A stretch of DNA of 64,000 nt from Henricia sp. BOLD:AAB3569. Lineage: Eukaryota > Echinodermata > Asteroidea > Spinulosida > Echinasteridae. The notes under the pieces were generated by a model. The model did no database searches, had not been told where the DNA came from, and worked only from the letters and a program-made list of their open reading frames with translations. Position numbers and translations under genes: made by a program. Below are positions 34,857-47,334 of the stretch, in pieces. The stretch covers positions 2,804,501 through 2,868,500 of the forward strand of contig JBBELK010000329.1 of the NCBI GenBank assembly GCA_037783545.1. The letters run 5' to 3'. How positions within the stretch are numbered: position 1 is the stretch's first letter; the number at the start of each line of letters is the position of its first letter.

Positions 34857-35620
34857 TGATTATATACCTCATGCGTAGATTCCAGTCATCTGATTGGTTA
34901 AAAGTGGGGGCATTGAAATAGCTAGACACCGCCGCGCAGAATTGTGACTATGCCAGCGGGCATAGTCTTTACTATGCCCGTGGGCATAGTCATTTAGCGG
35001 GTTCCGGACGCGCGCATTACATGTGTTAGCATATAGCTAGTTGTGCACCAACTATGCAGCTGGGCATAATCATTTAGCGGGTTCCGGACGCGCGCATTAC
35101 ATGTGTTAGCATAGCTGTAGCTGTGCACCAACTATGCAGCTGTGCGCTTCACGTAAACATTCATCAGGACGGTAATGGCGGAATCTCGACGTCATTTTGT
35201 CGTCTGTCGTAGATGATGAAGTCCTTAAGAAAGTAAGAGAAGTGGCCTACAGTGAAAACTGTGTCAGGTGAAATGTGCTACTAAAGTGCCAGGTGATTAT
35301 GCTACAAATGTTTGCTGTAAATATATACAACTTTTCCGCCGTAGATCAGCTTCCGAAATCGAAACGCGAAGGACCACTGTCATGACTGTATGATGTATAT
35401 CGTTACTTTTAACCAACCAGATGAAAAAAATCTACACATTCGGTATATAAAACAAATATTGACTGCTGTTTATTCGGGTCATGGTTAAGATTATAGGCCC
35501 TCGGTGATCTCGAAGCCATGACTATGCCCCTCGGCTTCCGCCTCGGGGCATAGTCATGGCTTCGAGATCACCTTGGGCCTATAATCTTAACCATGCCCCT
35601 CATTGCAGTCAATATTTGTA
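34857..35620. mobile_element. Foldback-ended repeat family C, copy 2 (inverted)
   Basis: It is the reverse complement of 10518-11165 with high identity. It is longer because a segment of about 75-80 bases (with gcgggttccggacgcgcgca) is present twice in tandem at 34991-35145. Confidence 0.82.
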
Positions 35621-37707
35621 TACTATTGCTGTCTAAACTAAAGGGAGTTTAGTGTAGGCAAGTCATATGCCACATGCCATTCGGAGTATTCAGTTACTCT
35701 ACCCGTGAAAAATTACTAATTCCATGTTTGCACTAGAAATGGAAAAGGTGGGTACAGATTCAGCGTTTGATTTGGATCGCAAATCTGGAAACTTGACTCA
35801 GTTTCAATTCGCCTTTCAAACTACAAAAAGTCACCACTGAATTACACATTCAGGGGTCGATTTCACTAAACTTTTCGTACGTTAAGGTCCATAATAAGGC
35901 TTGCGATGGATCGTAGGACTGCGATGGCTCGTGGCTACGATGGGTGCTGCGATGAATTTCACCAAACCAATCGTAAGCGTGATGTGTTCGATTATCGATT
36001 AGGGATATTTGCATATTTACTCTAAGACTGTTTGCTGTGCTGAATTATGTTTTTAATAAAACGGTCGTCGACTACACGAGTTGAAAACGTCTCCGTGTCC
36101 GTCCTGCGTAGTGCAAGCGCGCGGTTTAAATTTAGCGTGCAGTTTGCGGGACGCGTACCAAAACATTTTGTGCAATCACCAAGCGCGTGGGCGTTTTTTG
36201 TTTTTCGCGTTTTTAAGTCGCGCGTCCACACGGTAGCATCATTCAAAAAAATTTATTCCACGGGTACACGTACACGACGTTTGCTGATAATTTTTTCACA
36301 AAACACTTTCAAACTTTTTTCACACTTGTCGCTGACACCACGAAGTGACGCCCATGTGCACTTCTGTTACAGTTTGTGAAAACCACACAGTGTGGGGGAC
36401 ACAAGTTTTCAAGAATTGACATCCAAGTGTGCGCACGCACTCCGTACACTGGACCCAAAACGCATGAATTTTTGTTTCCACGAACTGACACCCAAGAAAA
36501 CGTCAAATTTATTCGAAAAAAAATGCTCGACACAAATGATATCATCCATATACTTGTAGAATATAGTAAAATTTTGATCAAAACACTCCTCAATTTGTTA
36601 TTTTACGATAGGTGTCAGTTCGTAAAAACAAAAATGTTGGGTGTCAGTTCGTAAAAACACAATTTACATACTGACGCCATTTTGTCCCCGAGACGAGCAC
36701 CGAAGTGCCACTGCGTGTCAGTTCATGGTGTCACCGACGTTATAGTCCAGTGTTATATCCAGCACGATATGTGGCAAAGGGAATCTCCCCTAACGCCCCT
36801 ATTCCTCATCACTCCTCCCTTTTGTTAACGCACCAACACCCCTCCCCCCAAAAAAAAAATCTGAAAGGAATTCCTTGGATGTTTGAGCACAATAGGGGAA
36901 CAATGGTACGAGTCCCTCATATCGTGCTGCATATGTCCAGTGTGAACAGTTATTTATCAAGCGTCATCTGCAATTGTGATCTCATAACCTAGGAACACCT
37001 ACAACCTGTCAACCAAACTTAGCAAACCCTCATCTCAACTTTATGACCCTTAATTTACAACCCTTCACATCACAGTTAGCGCACCCAAGATACTTTGTTC
37101 AAGTTTAAATGAACTTGACAATCGGGATTAGTCCAACATATGTTTCATATTTGATTCAGTTTGCTTGGCAGACAGTCCGAAGTGTAAATTTTTGATTCAG
37201 ATGATGAACTGCCGTCTTGAAAGACGTGCAACTTCAAACAGGATGTCATGTCACCAAGTCGTCTTCTGAGCTGAGATGCTCTTTGTTCCCATAAGACATT
37301 TCCACTCCCAAAACACAAGTTTTTTATTTCCTGTTGCCAAGTGATTTTCTTCCTGAAATCAGCAAGTCCTACTTTTGAAGTCATTTGTAGGATTTTGTAT
37401 TGTCACACGAAAATTCAGCTCATGTAACATTTTATGTGAACACTATGGTGCCTATTTTTCTTAATCACCGAAAAAAATAAATGTGAGATTTTAACAATTT
37501 ATTTTGCTAAGTTGTGCATCTATGCAACGCTGAGAGAAAACGTTTACTTCTTGGGAGAAACAAGGAGTACATACCTGCCAACTAGTATTTGTTCTGATTT
37601 TTAAGTGTTAAAAGTGTCGAAAATATGAACAATCGGAACGACCTGACTCCCCGCGCGCGCTGCATGTGTTGTGTACGTGAAAACGGTACAGTACACAGAT
37701 TTGTATT
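35621..37707. other. No gene seen; CpG-rich patch and short inverted motifs
   Basis: 36055-36250 is CpG-rich. The word gtgtcagttcgtaaaaac occurs at 36613 and 36639 and inverted (acgaactgacacc) at 36480, which suggests ends of an unrecognised element. No supported exon. Confidence 0.4.
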
Positions 37708-38696
37708 TAAAGAGGAAGAATCCCCCTAGCATTTCGGCTTTTTTTGATAGTCCAAACATCCCTCTTGCCGACGTGGATTTTTATTATTTTTTAATTGTCG
37801 GTTTTAAGTGGATAAATTGCAAGCAAAAGTGCGCTTTTCGAAAATGAGATTTTCGCGATTTCTGAAACGCTCATTAGGTATTCATGATATGCGCGTGACC
37901 CCGTGACGCAATCCTGAGAAAGAAAAGTCAACACGATTGTTAGCTCCATACGTTTACACGCAAAAAACTTGGAAAACTGTCTCTGTTAGATGGTGTTTTT
38001 TGAAGAATTTATTTGGTCCAAAAAGCCAGAGATATGCCCAGTAGTTGCGTGGTTGTATGTTTTACCAGACATCATGAAAAACAAGAGTAGAAGCTAAGAT
38101 TCTTTTTTATTACGAAGAGAGAGAAAAATGAGTCGCTCATTCTAACTTGTACCGGCCGATGTGCATATACCATGTGCCAATTTCAAACACGTGGGAACTA
38201 CGGCGCGGCCCGCAGGCACCATTCCCACTGCTGTACACGGACCGCTGTTCGTTCCGTGACAAACACCGGTCGCAATGCACCAGTGTTTCCTTCAAAAGAC
38301 TCGACTTCATTGTGAGCCACAATTTTACGATTTTTTTTCACAAAAAAGGTAATAGTAGATTATTGTCGTTTTACATCAGGTGTTTTCACGTTTGTATTTT
38401 GAATTACAAGGACGGAACAGGCATGATGAACATACACTTCGTATATTTTCCATTCAATACTGCACAGGCCGTTTTGTGTGTTTCTCAGGATGACGTATCG
38501 CCCCTGTTTGTAAACAAACCAAGTGACCTCGAGCGTTTCAGAATTCCGGGCGAGGAGGGTCGGAACTGACTGCGTTTTAAACAAATACTGTCGGTTTTTG
38601 GCAGAAAACACGTTGTAATCGCGTTGTAGAAACATAAACCTCCATGATAAACAGGAAAACTAAAAAAATGTGGATGGGGGGATTCTAGCTGTTTAA
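37708..38696. mobile_element. TTAA element, family F (about 989 bp)
   Basis: TTAA stands at both ends; TTAAAGAGGAAGAATCCCCC is imperfectly inverted as GGGGGATTCTAGCTGTTTAA. The inside holds a 140-codon ORF (38147-38569) with no recognised domain. Only one copy in the window. Confidence 0.6.
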
Positions 38697-38799
38697 TGGA
38701 GTTCTGTGGTGCAGTACTAGGTCAACTTGACCGTTGTACCAACTCGACCGTTGGAAGTTTCACTAGAGTCCGATTTTTTTAGGTATGGGAGTATATTGT

Positions 38800-38880
38800 G
38801 CCTCACAGCTCAATTGATAGTGCATCTGCCTGGTATGTCAGAGGTCTCTGGTTCATATCCCGATGGGGGTATTTTTCTCA
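38800..38880 (+). repeat. tRNA-like SINE head
   Basis: The words cagctcaattgatagtgcat (A box region) and ctggttcatatcccga (B box) have tRNA spacing, but stems are broken, so it is not a working tRNA gene. Confidence 0.5.
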
Positions 38881-39596
38881 TCTCATATTTGGCCAAAAAT
38901 TAAGATCATTTTAATAAAAACACAAATACTCTATACATTGGCACTTCGGGCAGCTACAATTTTAGAATCTAATTATTTTATTTCCAAGTGAAATAAGAAG
39001 ATTAGGCACATTCTGAATGCAATGTCAATAATTTACTTTACAAGAACTAAAACTTGATTTTTATATTTGTATATTTTGGAATAAGTAAAAGTATATTTTT
39101 AATCCGTCCATATTGTACGTTATGTTTTGTGCATCAACAGGATATTACCGTCCGTAACTTGCAACCGAATAATTTGTACATTGTTAGAGCTAAACAAAAA
39201 TATATATTTTTAAAGAATGTGGTTTCTAAGAATGCTCTCGTTTATTTTGTGGAACTATTGTAATTGTGATAGTTATTAAAGGAAACTTTATTAAAACCTG
39301 CAATTTTTCTAAATGGATACTATAATAAAGAGGCACGGCTCTTTGTTTTACTTGGAATTTGACATTGTTAAAAAAAAAAAACGTACCAACACCCCATGGC
39401 CCAACACACCCAACATCCCCAACATCCCAACAAACAAACCTACAAACATGATTTGTATTGTGTTACGTCCGAACCCCTAATAATCTGACAATATTCCGCA
39501 CACCTGAATTCAAATCATTTTGTCCGGACATCCAAGTTTCTTTTAAAGTGTGTTTGACCTCGACTTTAAAAATCCTTCATCAGTTCACCACGTAAT
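38881..39596. other. A+T-rich, no feature recognised
   Basis: The stretch has short ORFs only and an A-run at 39370. Confidence 0.4.
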
Positions 39597-39610
39597 CTTA
39601 TAAATTCAAG

Positions 39611-39664
39611 TGCCACCTACCACATGCACACCTACCACATGCACACCTACCACATGCACACCTG
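39611..39664 (+). repeat. 15-bp minisatellite, about 3.5 units
   Basis: The unit cacctaccacatgca is repeated head to tail almost without change. Confidence 0.85.
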
Positions 39665-39877
39665 AACTTGACTTCAGTTTCTAACGTCGCCTCCTTTATA
39701 TACCCACCTATTTTTAACAAGGGAAAATCAAAGCATCGCACCTGTTACCTGAGTGACGTCACAATCCTAATTATCCAATTAAGGTGAATGTATACATGTT
39801 CCATTTCCACCTGTTGCTATTTCCACCTGTTGCTAGTTACACCTGAGCTATTGTTTATTTGGCGCCCTGGCTTACTT

Positions 39878-40720
39878 TGAGGCAACTGTAATTCCATTCG
39901 CGTGCTACATTTGTTTTATACATCTTTCAAAAATGAAATTTGTTGAGGATTAAAAGATGCTGGTGGATTATGCACACCTGTACCTATGCACACCTTGATG
40001 ATTCAGACAAATGAAAATAATTATAGAAATGAGGATTTGTTAATGTCATCATGGCAAGAAGATTCGTGGTGCCTCAATGTAATATTTCATGTTGATCAAT
40101 TTACCAAGAAACACAAATTGAGTAATCAAGTTTCATTTATTTTATTTATTATTATTTATTTAATGAGCTAATGGAACTTCAATTCGCAGCCCGTAGTCTG
40201 TATTGCATGTAGCTTACAAGTGACTTCCACCTCAACATTGAGATACATAGGTGGGTGGTGCCATTGGCAGCTGACGGCCAGATACACCAGGTAAACCCCT
40301 TTGAGGCAACTAATTCCTTTCTTGTGCTGGCTTTGTCTTAAATGTCATTCAAGAATGAACATTTGCCAATGATTAAAAGATGCTGGTGGATTATGCACAC
40401 CTATGCACATCTTGATGATTCATACAAATAAAAATAATTATAGAACTTTGTTAATGGTCATCTTGTCATCATGGCAAGAGGATAAATGGCGCATCGATGT
40501 ATTTTTTTTAATGTTTAATATTTATTTACCGAGAAACACAATTGATAAATCAACACCCGTATTAAATTTTTATTTATTATTTATTTATTTAATTGACTGA
40601 TGAACTTCAATTCGCAGCCGGTGTGCTGAAAAACATTAAGCTTACAAGCGTCTTCACCTAAACATAGAGTTTAGATGGGTGGCGCCATTGGCAGCCGGGC
40701 AGAGACACCGGGCAATCTCC
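39878..40720 (+). repeat. Tandem segmental duplication, unit about 420 bp
   Basis: Unit 1 (39878-40300) and unit 2 (40300-40720) share, in order, tttgaggcaact, agatgctggtggattatgca, cttgatgattca, gaacttcaattcgcagccg and ccattggcagc. Divergence is clear, with several small indels, so the duplication is not recent. Confidence 0.8.
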
Positions 40721-40915
40721 TTACTCCTCATGAAAGAGTGGTCTGGGATCTTTTACACAACACACACCCTTCAAAAGAATGGAGCAATTGTGTTTAAGTG
40801 CCTTGATCAAGGACACATGTATACAGGGAATCAAACTCACAACACCAAGTTGTCACCCCAATGTTGCGAGCGACCCAAACTACTCGGCCACGGTACCCCT
40901 TGCCTTCAGCTATAG
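40680..40915 (-). mobile_element. Reverse tRNA-derived SINE
   Basis: The plus strand reads gagtggtctgggatctttta, gtgccttgatcaaggacac and ctactcggccacggtaccc; the last is an inverted A box TGGCCGAGTAG. It overlaps the end of the tandem duplication. Confidence 0.7.
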
Positions 40916-42212
40916 TCCCCTATGGAATTGCCTGCATCAACTCGTTTACATTTCCCCAATCCCGCAAGACCAGCCAGCCGACTGCCCCGAGCAGCCTCGC
41001 CGAGCGAGCTCTAACTCCAGTCACACCAAGCCTTCCCCTTTTATACCGTTCTATTTTTCAATCAGCGAGCTCTGCCGCTAGCCCACCTGTTTTGGACTTC
41101 CACTAAGCATCAGATTGTGCCACAGGCATGGCTAAACTTCCTCGTCATTGAGAGCTCGTATAATATTCTGACAACGCTTGGCTGAGCCCTAATTTCCTTT
41201 GTGGTCAACTAAAAAACACTGGCAAGCATTTGGGGAGCTATCGATCTAGCTACGTCTAGTTACAAGCACGTGGAACGGTTTAGAACCATAATTCGCCTTG
41301 AGTACGAGGGTCCCAACTTATAGAAAACCGAAATGCATACAGGAATTTCAAATTGCCATCGAAAACGAGGTTCTGTATGCTTTCTTTTGTGATAAAATTT
41401 GCAAATAAAAAGACACGTGACGTAACATAATGGCTTAGCATCCAAAACGAGGCTGTAAGTGCAAATATGAAATTTAAAAATACATCTTATGCCTGTTACC
41501 GACACTACTGTTCTGAACAAAAGCCACAACCTGCTTTTTGAGTTTTGGTCAAATTTCCACACCGCCATCACTTCTACTTGCGTAACCATTGCATGTAAGA
41601 AAGCAATCAAATCCACAACTGGATATACACAAATAGAGCCAATTACTGCTATCAAAATAAACCATTCAATATTTCACAACTGTCAATTTTCCGAATAAAA
41701 AGGTGAATCTTTTCTCGAAAGGTGTTAATCCCCGGAAATCCAGCCAGCTCATCCAAATATAGGCCTACTACCTCTCACGCCAACTGCAGTCTATAATGCT
41801 CAGTTTCCCTTATTTTCTCCAAGTTGACAACAGTTTATCATCCCACAAAACAGCTCTGGCGGTATTTTCTCTATTAGCGGACTTTTGGGGTGATAATTGT
41901 TAACGTGCATCTATTGGAACTTCCCATTGCGTCATAATTGCTAACATCTGTGAGATGCTACAAAAAGTCATTCATTTAAACTTTTTCTTCGATAATTAGT
42001 GGGTTTGATATATTGAGAATATACTGATCTGTGGAAAATCTGGAAAACCGTATTACTTGCATCAACTTGTGTTATTATGAAATACTCTTAAAAACCTGAC
42101 ACAGGTGAAAATAAGGAATGTTTAAGAAATTGTAATGTTTTTAATGCTTTCCTGTGTCCTTCCATTATTTTGAACATTGTCCAGGGCCATACTTTGATTT
42201 TCTTTTTTGTGG
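40916..42212. other. No feature recognised
   Basis: ORFs up to 131 codons on the minus strand (41260-41655) show no domain or splice support. Confidence 0.4.
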
Positions 42213-42508
42213 GGTACCGTGGCCGAGTGGTTTGGGTCATTGACTCGCAATCGTGGTTCGAACCTGGGGTTGCTGGTTCGAACCTGTGCTGCGGTACCTG
42301 TGCCCTCGAGCAAGGCACTCCACCAGACTTGCTCCATCCTTCGGAAGGGATGTAAAGCCGTTGATCCAATGTGTTAGGTAACGCCCTTAAAGATCCCAGA
42401 GCCATCTATAAATCATGGGTTTCCTCACGCTTGCGAGTGACAGTGCAATGGGCACTTTTGAGAATCCTTGGTATGAATACCAGAAAGAAATAATAGTAAT
42501 AATGATAA
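42213..42508 (+). mobile_element. SINE family 1 with intact-looking Pol III boxes
   Basis: A box gtggccgagtggtttggg and B box ggttcgaacctggg are followed by a second gctggttcgaacc. The body has ctcgagcaaggcactcca and gatgtaaagccgttgatcca, and the tail gaatccttggtatgaatacc ends in (AATA)n. Confidence 0.82.
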
Positions 42509-42639
42509 AGTAAATTTATGATGGCGGCCTTTTTATAAGTTGCACATTTGCACTAAGGCGGTAAAAGCTGTATTAATGTTAAGTCAAGTTTCACCATATA
42601 TAAACTGCGAACTCTCGACATATAGGCCTATTCTGAGGT

Positions 42640-42730
42640 GATATGGGCGGCGCCATTTTGGATTAACGACACGGATGCAAAAATGGAGTGAAGCCATAGA
42701 GTGAAACCAAAATGGCGCCGCCCGTATAGA
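42640..42730. mobile_element. Hairpin MITE
   Basis: The arms atatgggcggcgccattttg and aaaatggcgccgcccgtat are inverted around a 45-base centre. Confidence 0.7.
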
Positions 42731-42867
42731 CCCTTTAGGTGCAGGTTTTTTTTGACAATATCGCCTACTCACACACGGTGAAAATGTGATTTACCTCTAA
42801 AATGTCCACCATGTGAGGTCTATGGACAGTCCATAAACGTAACTGGAATAACGAGTATACACACTGT

Positions 42868-43245
42868 GGGGTGTTATGGCCGAGCTGGGTGTTAGTGCGT
42901 CGAACACAAGTTCCTGTGCCAGTACTAGAATGTGGTTTCGATTCCGGGCCGTGACGGGTTGTGGCACTTGTGCTCTTGAGCAAGGCACTTAATTACACTT
43001 GTTCCGCCCTTCGGAAGGGATGTAAAGCCGTTGGTCCAGTAGGTTTCGGTAACGCACTTTAAAGATCCCAGAGCATTTTTTCGTAAAGAGCAAGGGGAGG
43101 GAATCCCCGATGTCTCTGGCCGTTTCTAATTTAACTTAAAAGTTGATAGTTATTCGAATGTCTTTGTTAATTGATCCCCATTCCTGTAATTGGCGGTCCT
43201 TCCGCTGTTGGATGTGGTGAATAAATAAATAAATAAATAAATATA
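42868..43245 (+). mobile_element. SINE family 1, long copy
   Basis: It carries A-box-like ttatggccgagctgggtg, B-box-like ggtttcgattccgg, the family body, and a 3' part ccattcctgtaattggcggt with (AAAT)n tail. It matches 6001-6352 almost to the end. Confidence 0.82.
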
Positions 43246-43559
43246 TTATAATATTTGACTCCATGGGTTTGTTAAAGACCAAAAATATTAATTTTCGGCC
43301 AAACATTGCCGGAACAAAATAGTATATTTCTCCATCATAAAGAGTCCTTGTTCTCAATAGTTTAATTATAAAAACAGGAAATACGTTAAGATGATGCTAA
43401 TCTCAATATCCCTCCTTTCCAATCTTTTTCATTGGGAGATGATCTTGGATTTCCCACCGGATAAACCTATGGATGTTAATTAACCACCCCTTCAATCGTG
43501 CGCACGCGCAGTGTCTATGAGTCAACTTTAGACCAGTGACTACGAGAGCAAGTTCGAGC

Positions 43560-43720
43560 AGGGTGTGTTTTTGAGAGCATGGCCAGAAACATGTTTCTGA
43601 CGAAATTATTCAATCAACCAATGAATGACTTTGGTTGCCGACGATCAAGGCTGGTCATTGGTTGAACCATAAAATACGTCAGAACCATGTTTTAGGTTGT
43701 GGTGGCAAAAACAGACCCAG
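43560..43720. mobile_element. Hairpin MITE family G, copy 1
   Basis: The arms gccagaaacatgtttctgac and gtcagaaccatgtttta are inverted; the core has accaatgaatgactttggttg. A better copy is at 54259-54419 and a half copy at 49762-49830. Confidence 0.72.
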
Positions 43721-44445
43721 ACGATAATGTTGGCGAACGTTGTGGAATACGTTTGCGCTAATTTTCGTGCTATTCTTTTAACGCGAAACTAGCTAAAAGA
43801 TTTTTGTAAAATTTAGGGCCCATTCCACTCACAATTTCTTTACGCGTTTCACAAATCTGTTAATCCAAGACATATTTTTAAGACTGATCATGTAAATGGA
43901 CGCGTTCATGATTTATTTTTCCATGGGGGATGAAGGGGAGGAGAGGGGAGGGGAGAGGGGCAGGCAGGCCTTAAAATCTCAGGGTCCATTAGTTGGTATC
44001 ACGTGGCTGGGTTCATATTCCGTGTGAAGCTAACGATCATATCTAATAATCTGACGCCACTGGGTCCCTATCGCGGAAACTATCAATTAAGCTATGGCGA
44101 TTTACTAGGACCAAGTATCGGAAATGAGTGATTGAAGCGATGCGTCAAGACGCATTAAAAGATCACCGAGCTGGATGACTGTGGACCGAAATGCAGCAAT
44201 ATGTTGATAAAAGATGCTGGTTTGGGGTTTGTTAGGGTTTGCGTTTTGCGAAAAGAGGAGGAATGCTTAAAGGTCAAGATCAAGGTCGAGGGGAATGGGC
44301 TCCTTGAAAGGTTGCGATCAAAACGAGGCTCTATACGCAAACATCTTGTTTACATTTGTCACAATACGTCATAAAGGCAACGGACATTGTAACGACACGA
44401 CTTTGTTACTGCATATTTAGCCTCTCCGTTTCGCCAAAATGGCAG
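43721..44445. other. No gene seen
   Basis: A purine-rich patch (ggggaggagaggggaggg) at about 43926-43965; otherwise apparently unique. Confidence 0.4.
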
Positions 44446-44591
44446 ATTCATGTGCCCTTGGGCAAGAGTTGCCATAATATGCCTCTATCCAATCAAGAGC
44501 ACCTGCGAGTACCTGTGAGGGCAGTGCTGCTGTTGTGTGTTTGATTATAGCTCATGAGTGCCTAACAGGCAGCCAGGGAAGTTGAGAAGGT
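44446..44591 (+). repeat. SINE body fragment
   Basis: The words tgtgcccttgggcaagag, tatgcctctatccaatcaag and gtgtgtttgattata match the SINE at 54530-54870 in order. Confidence 0.6.
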
Positions 44592-44950
44592 TTAAAGGCC
44601 CTATGTATCATTTGCAAGATAAATCTTTTTACCGATTCGTGAAATAAGACTGTAACATATCTAAGGAAGAATGTGGGTAAACTAGCCTGAAGAAATTTTA
44701 GCTACTTAGATGCATCAATGCTTTAGAAAACCTTGAAAAGCTATATATGGATATAACAAGTGAATGGTAAAAAAAGACTTTTTTTAGAAAACCACCTTCG
44801 GTTGTCATTTCCAGCATGAAATACCATTTTGGACGGAAATAAATTCATGTGGTGTTTGTTACCATTGCTATCAACACTTTGAGTAAGTTTTCTTTTGTCA
44901 ACTCATGAAAAACGAAATTGGGTCATTGCAAATGATACAATGGGCCTTCA
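44592..44950. mobile_element. TTAA MITE, family D, copy 3 (nested in a SINE)
   Basis: It is very close to 23420-23789. The left end is TTAAAGGCCCTATGTATC; the right end has mutated to TTCAA. The SINE words before (gttgagaaggttt) and after (tgagccccgtgaccaggg) are contiguous in the copy at 54770-54830, so the MITE interrupted that SINE. Confidence 0.82.
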
Positions 44951-45030
44951 AATGAATGATATGATATGATATAATTGAGCCCCGTGACCAGGGGTAATAA
45001 TATAAGCGCCTTGACCACATTGGATTTGTG
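44951..45030 (+). repeat. SINE 3' part after the nested MITE
   Basis: The word gaccaggggtaataatat matches the end of the SINE at 54530-54870. Confidence 0.6.
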
Positions 45031-46842
45031 CACAAAAATATTGGAATATATAGTACCAAGGTGTGACGTCATTGTTACGGTGACGGCTATTTGGGTCTGT
45101 CCACACTAATGGACCCATTTGACCAGTGTAGATAAGAAAAACAAACATGTAAATATAACATGAAGTATTTGAAGCATGTTGTCCCATTTTGCTCCTTTAC
45201 ATTCTGTATCACCTATTTTCTCCAATGACCAAAAATCGGCCATTTATTCTGAAATTCTAAGAAATTACGGGGGTTTCTTAAAGACATGTTCATAACATGG
45301 AGAGACACTTGTATCTGGAAAGTGAATTCATTTTATTTCAACATATACCCACTTCAAATCTAGCAACACTAAACAATTTCCCCATCTCAACATCTGCCAA
45401 TTTCTAGGTAATTCTTTAAAAATATGATGAAAAATATGTCATGTACGTAACATGAACGGACATTTTGTCACAATTTTCCATCCATGTTACAAACATAATA
45501 CATGTAAATGTACATAATACATGTATCCCAGTTAAGAAGACTACTTTTTATTCATGATATTGTCACATTTTTCAAAGTCAGGAGAGTGAACATAATCCTT
45601 GGAAGATTTGGGATGTACTCGGAATAAAATAAAATAATCAAAATCAATTATATCATTTTTATCAACATTTTTCCAAAAATGTCACACCATTAGTGTGGAC
45701 ATACCCATTTACGATTTAACTAAAATCTCCAGTGTTAAAACACATAGAAATGGGTGAAACTTGACCTTAGAAAGAGTACAACGGTAACATAATATGTTGG
45801 TGCTCGGTTGTATAATTAACCAACACCCATCCCAATAATTGCCCTTTGTTTTCAAACCAAAAGCTTAGGCCTAAATAATATTTTCCTCTGCGGAAATTCT
45901 TTATGATAATTGAGTAATCTTTATTTTCCCCACCATAATTAATCTAATTAAGCCCAAGGTATGAAAATAACTCTCACCCCGTTCTCGCGTGAAGATGTTC
46001 ACGTCCCACGCTTTGCTCTATCATATTTATCTCTCTCTCTGTAGGAAATGCCGATTTCCCGGGACTCCAAAGCCGTCATAAAAATACATTTCATAAAGTG
46101 TAACATTTGAATAACTATCAAAAACTTCCCCTGTGTAATTTGCCCTTTCCCCTGCGGCAAATTAGCTGGGAGACAAAGTGTTGCGATGGACATTATACTC
46201 GACTCCCAAACTGGCTCCTGGGGGAAAGTGTCTTGACATTGGACACAATTAGATTAAAGTCATATTTCCCCTTGAGGTTTGAAGACCATACCGGTCGACT
46301 TGGTGACTTTAGATGATGTCATCAGTGAACTACTATACGGATAGATGTTTCCTGTGGGACCATGTTGACATCATTCTTTGTGTGCACTATTATAGACCTT
46401 TTGCACTAAGAGGCCATCTTGGGGGACAATCACATTGTCACCGTGCGTCGTGCATGAGTAGGCACTTTGTGGATCTATTGTCACATCGTTTAAATATTAA
46501 AACCTGCCCCGCCCCCAATATGGGGGCCGGTGCAAAGGGTTATTTCATTGTAATCCCGAATTGGTGCATGATGCGAGTTGTAGTGTATACGAGCTTGAGT
46601 ACACTATACGAACCTGCGTACATAAGAGGTCTGCATAAACCAGGTAGCACCGTAACTGTGTGGACATGCACAGGTCCGCAGACGAGTTGTCTTAGCATTT
46701 TAAAAAGGATAATGGGAGGGGAGTTCCAAAAAAAGTATAAGGTGTGTAACGATGCCCTTAAACGAATTGTAAAGTTCGATCGAAATCCTGCGTTTCATTT
46801 TTGAGAAAAAAAAGATACTTGGGTTATATGTTGGGGTGTGAC
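45031..46842. other. Apparently unique sequence, no gene supported
   Basis: The longest ORF is 163 codons (46313-46804, +) with no recognised domain. 45960-46320 looks non-repetitive and could be regulatory, but I have no direct evidence. Confidence 0.35.
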
Positions 46843-47290
46843 TTAAAGTTGCACTGCCCGTGTTTGGGCCGATTTGGGCGTCAAATCTGTTTTTTAAAGT
46901 TAAATATGTATTTTTCTAGAATAGAAAAAGTTATCAGCTTTCATTTGGTACCAAGAACGTAAAAATCCGTCAAGGATTAATACCAGTCGATTAAAAACAA
47001 GAAATGATTAAAAGGCTGGCAGGTCAATTAATTGACAGGGTTATGACGTAAATGTACATGTGCGCGTACATGTGTACATTGTACACATACTATGAGCGTA
47101 CGCGCACATGTACAACATGTGAAGCACGTTTCAAGAAAAAGGCTTGTATCTCCAATTCCCGACGTCGGAAATTTAAGTTTTTGATATTTTTCGTTACAGA
47201 GACACGAAGGCCTAAGCTTTCTAAATTCGTTCGCTTGTGTAAATTAATTTTTTTAATCCTTTCACCGAAACACGGGCAATGCAACTTTAA
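46843..47290. mobile_element. TTAA MITE, family H, copy 1 (448 bp)
   Basis: TTAA stands at both ends; TTAAAGTTGCACTGCCCGTG and CACGGGCAATGCAACTTTAA are inverted. A centre rich in tgtacatgtgcgcgtaca words forms a further palindrome. Copy 2 is 63323-63772, inverted. Confidence 0.88.
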
Positions 47291-47334
47291 AATGTTACTT
47301 GGAGGTCGGCTGAAGTTTGGAACGATACTGGTGA

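Noticed and set aside
38147..38569. 140-codon open frame, as possible transposase of the TTAA element
   Set aside because: No catalytic motif of piggyBac or other transposases is visible, and it lies on a non-autonomous-sized element.
38800..38880. Functional tRNA gene
   Set aside because: The A and B boxes are present but acceptor and anticodon stems do not pair.
46313..46804. 163-codon open frame on the + strand
   Set aside because: No domain, odd composition rich in Cys and His, no exon-like borders.
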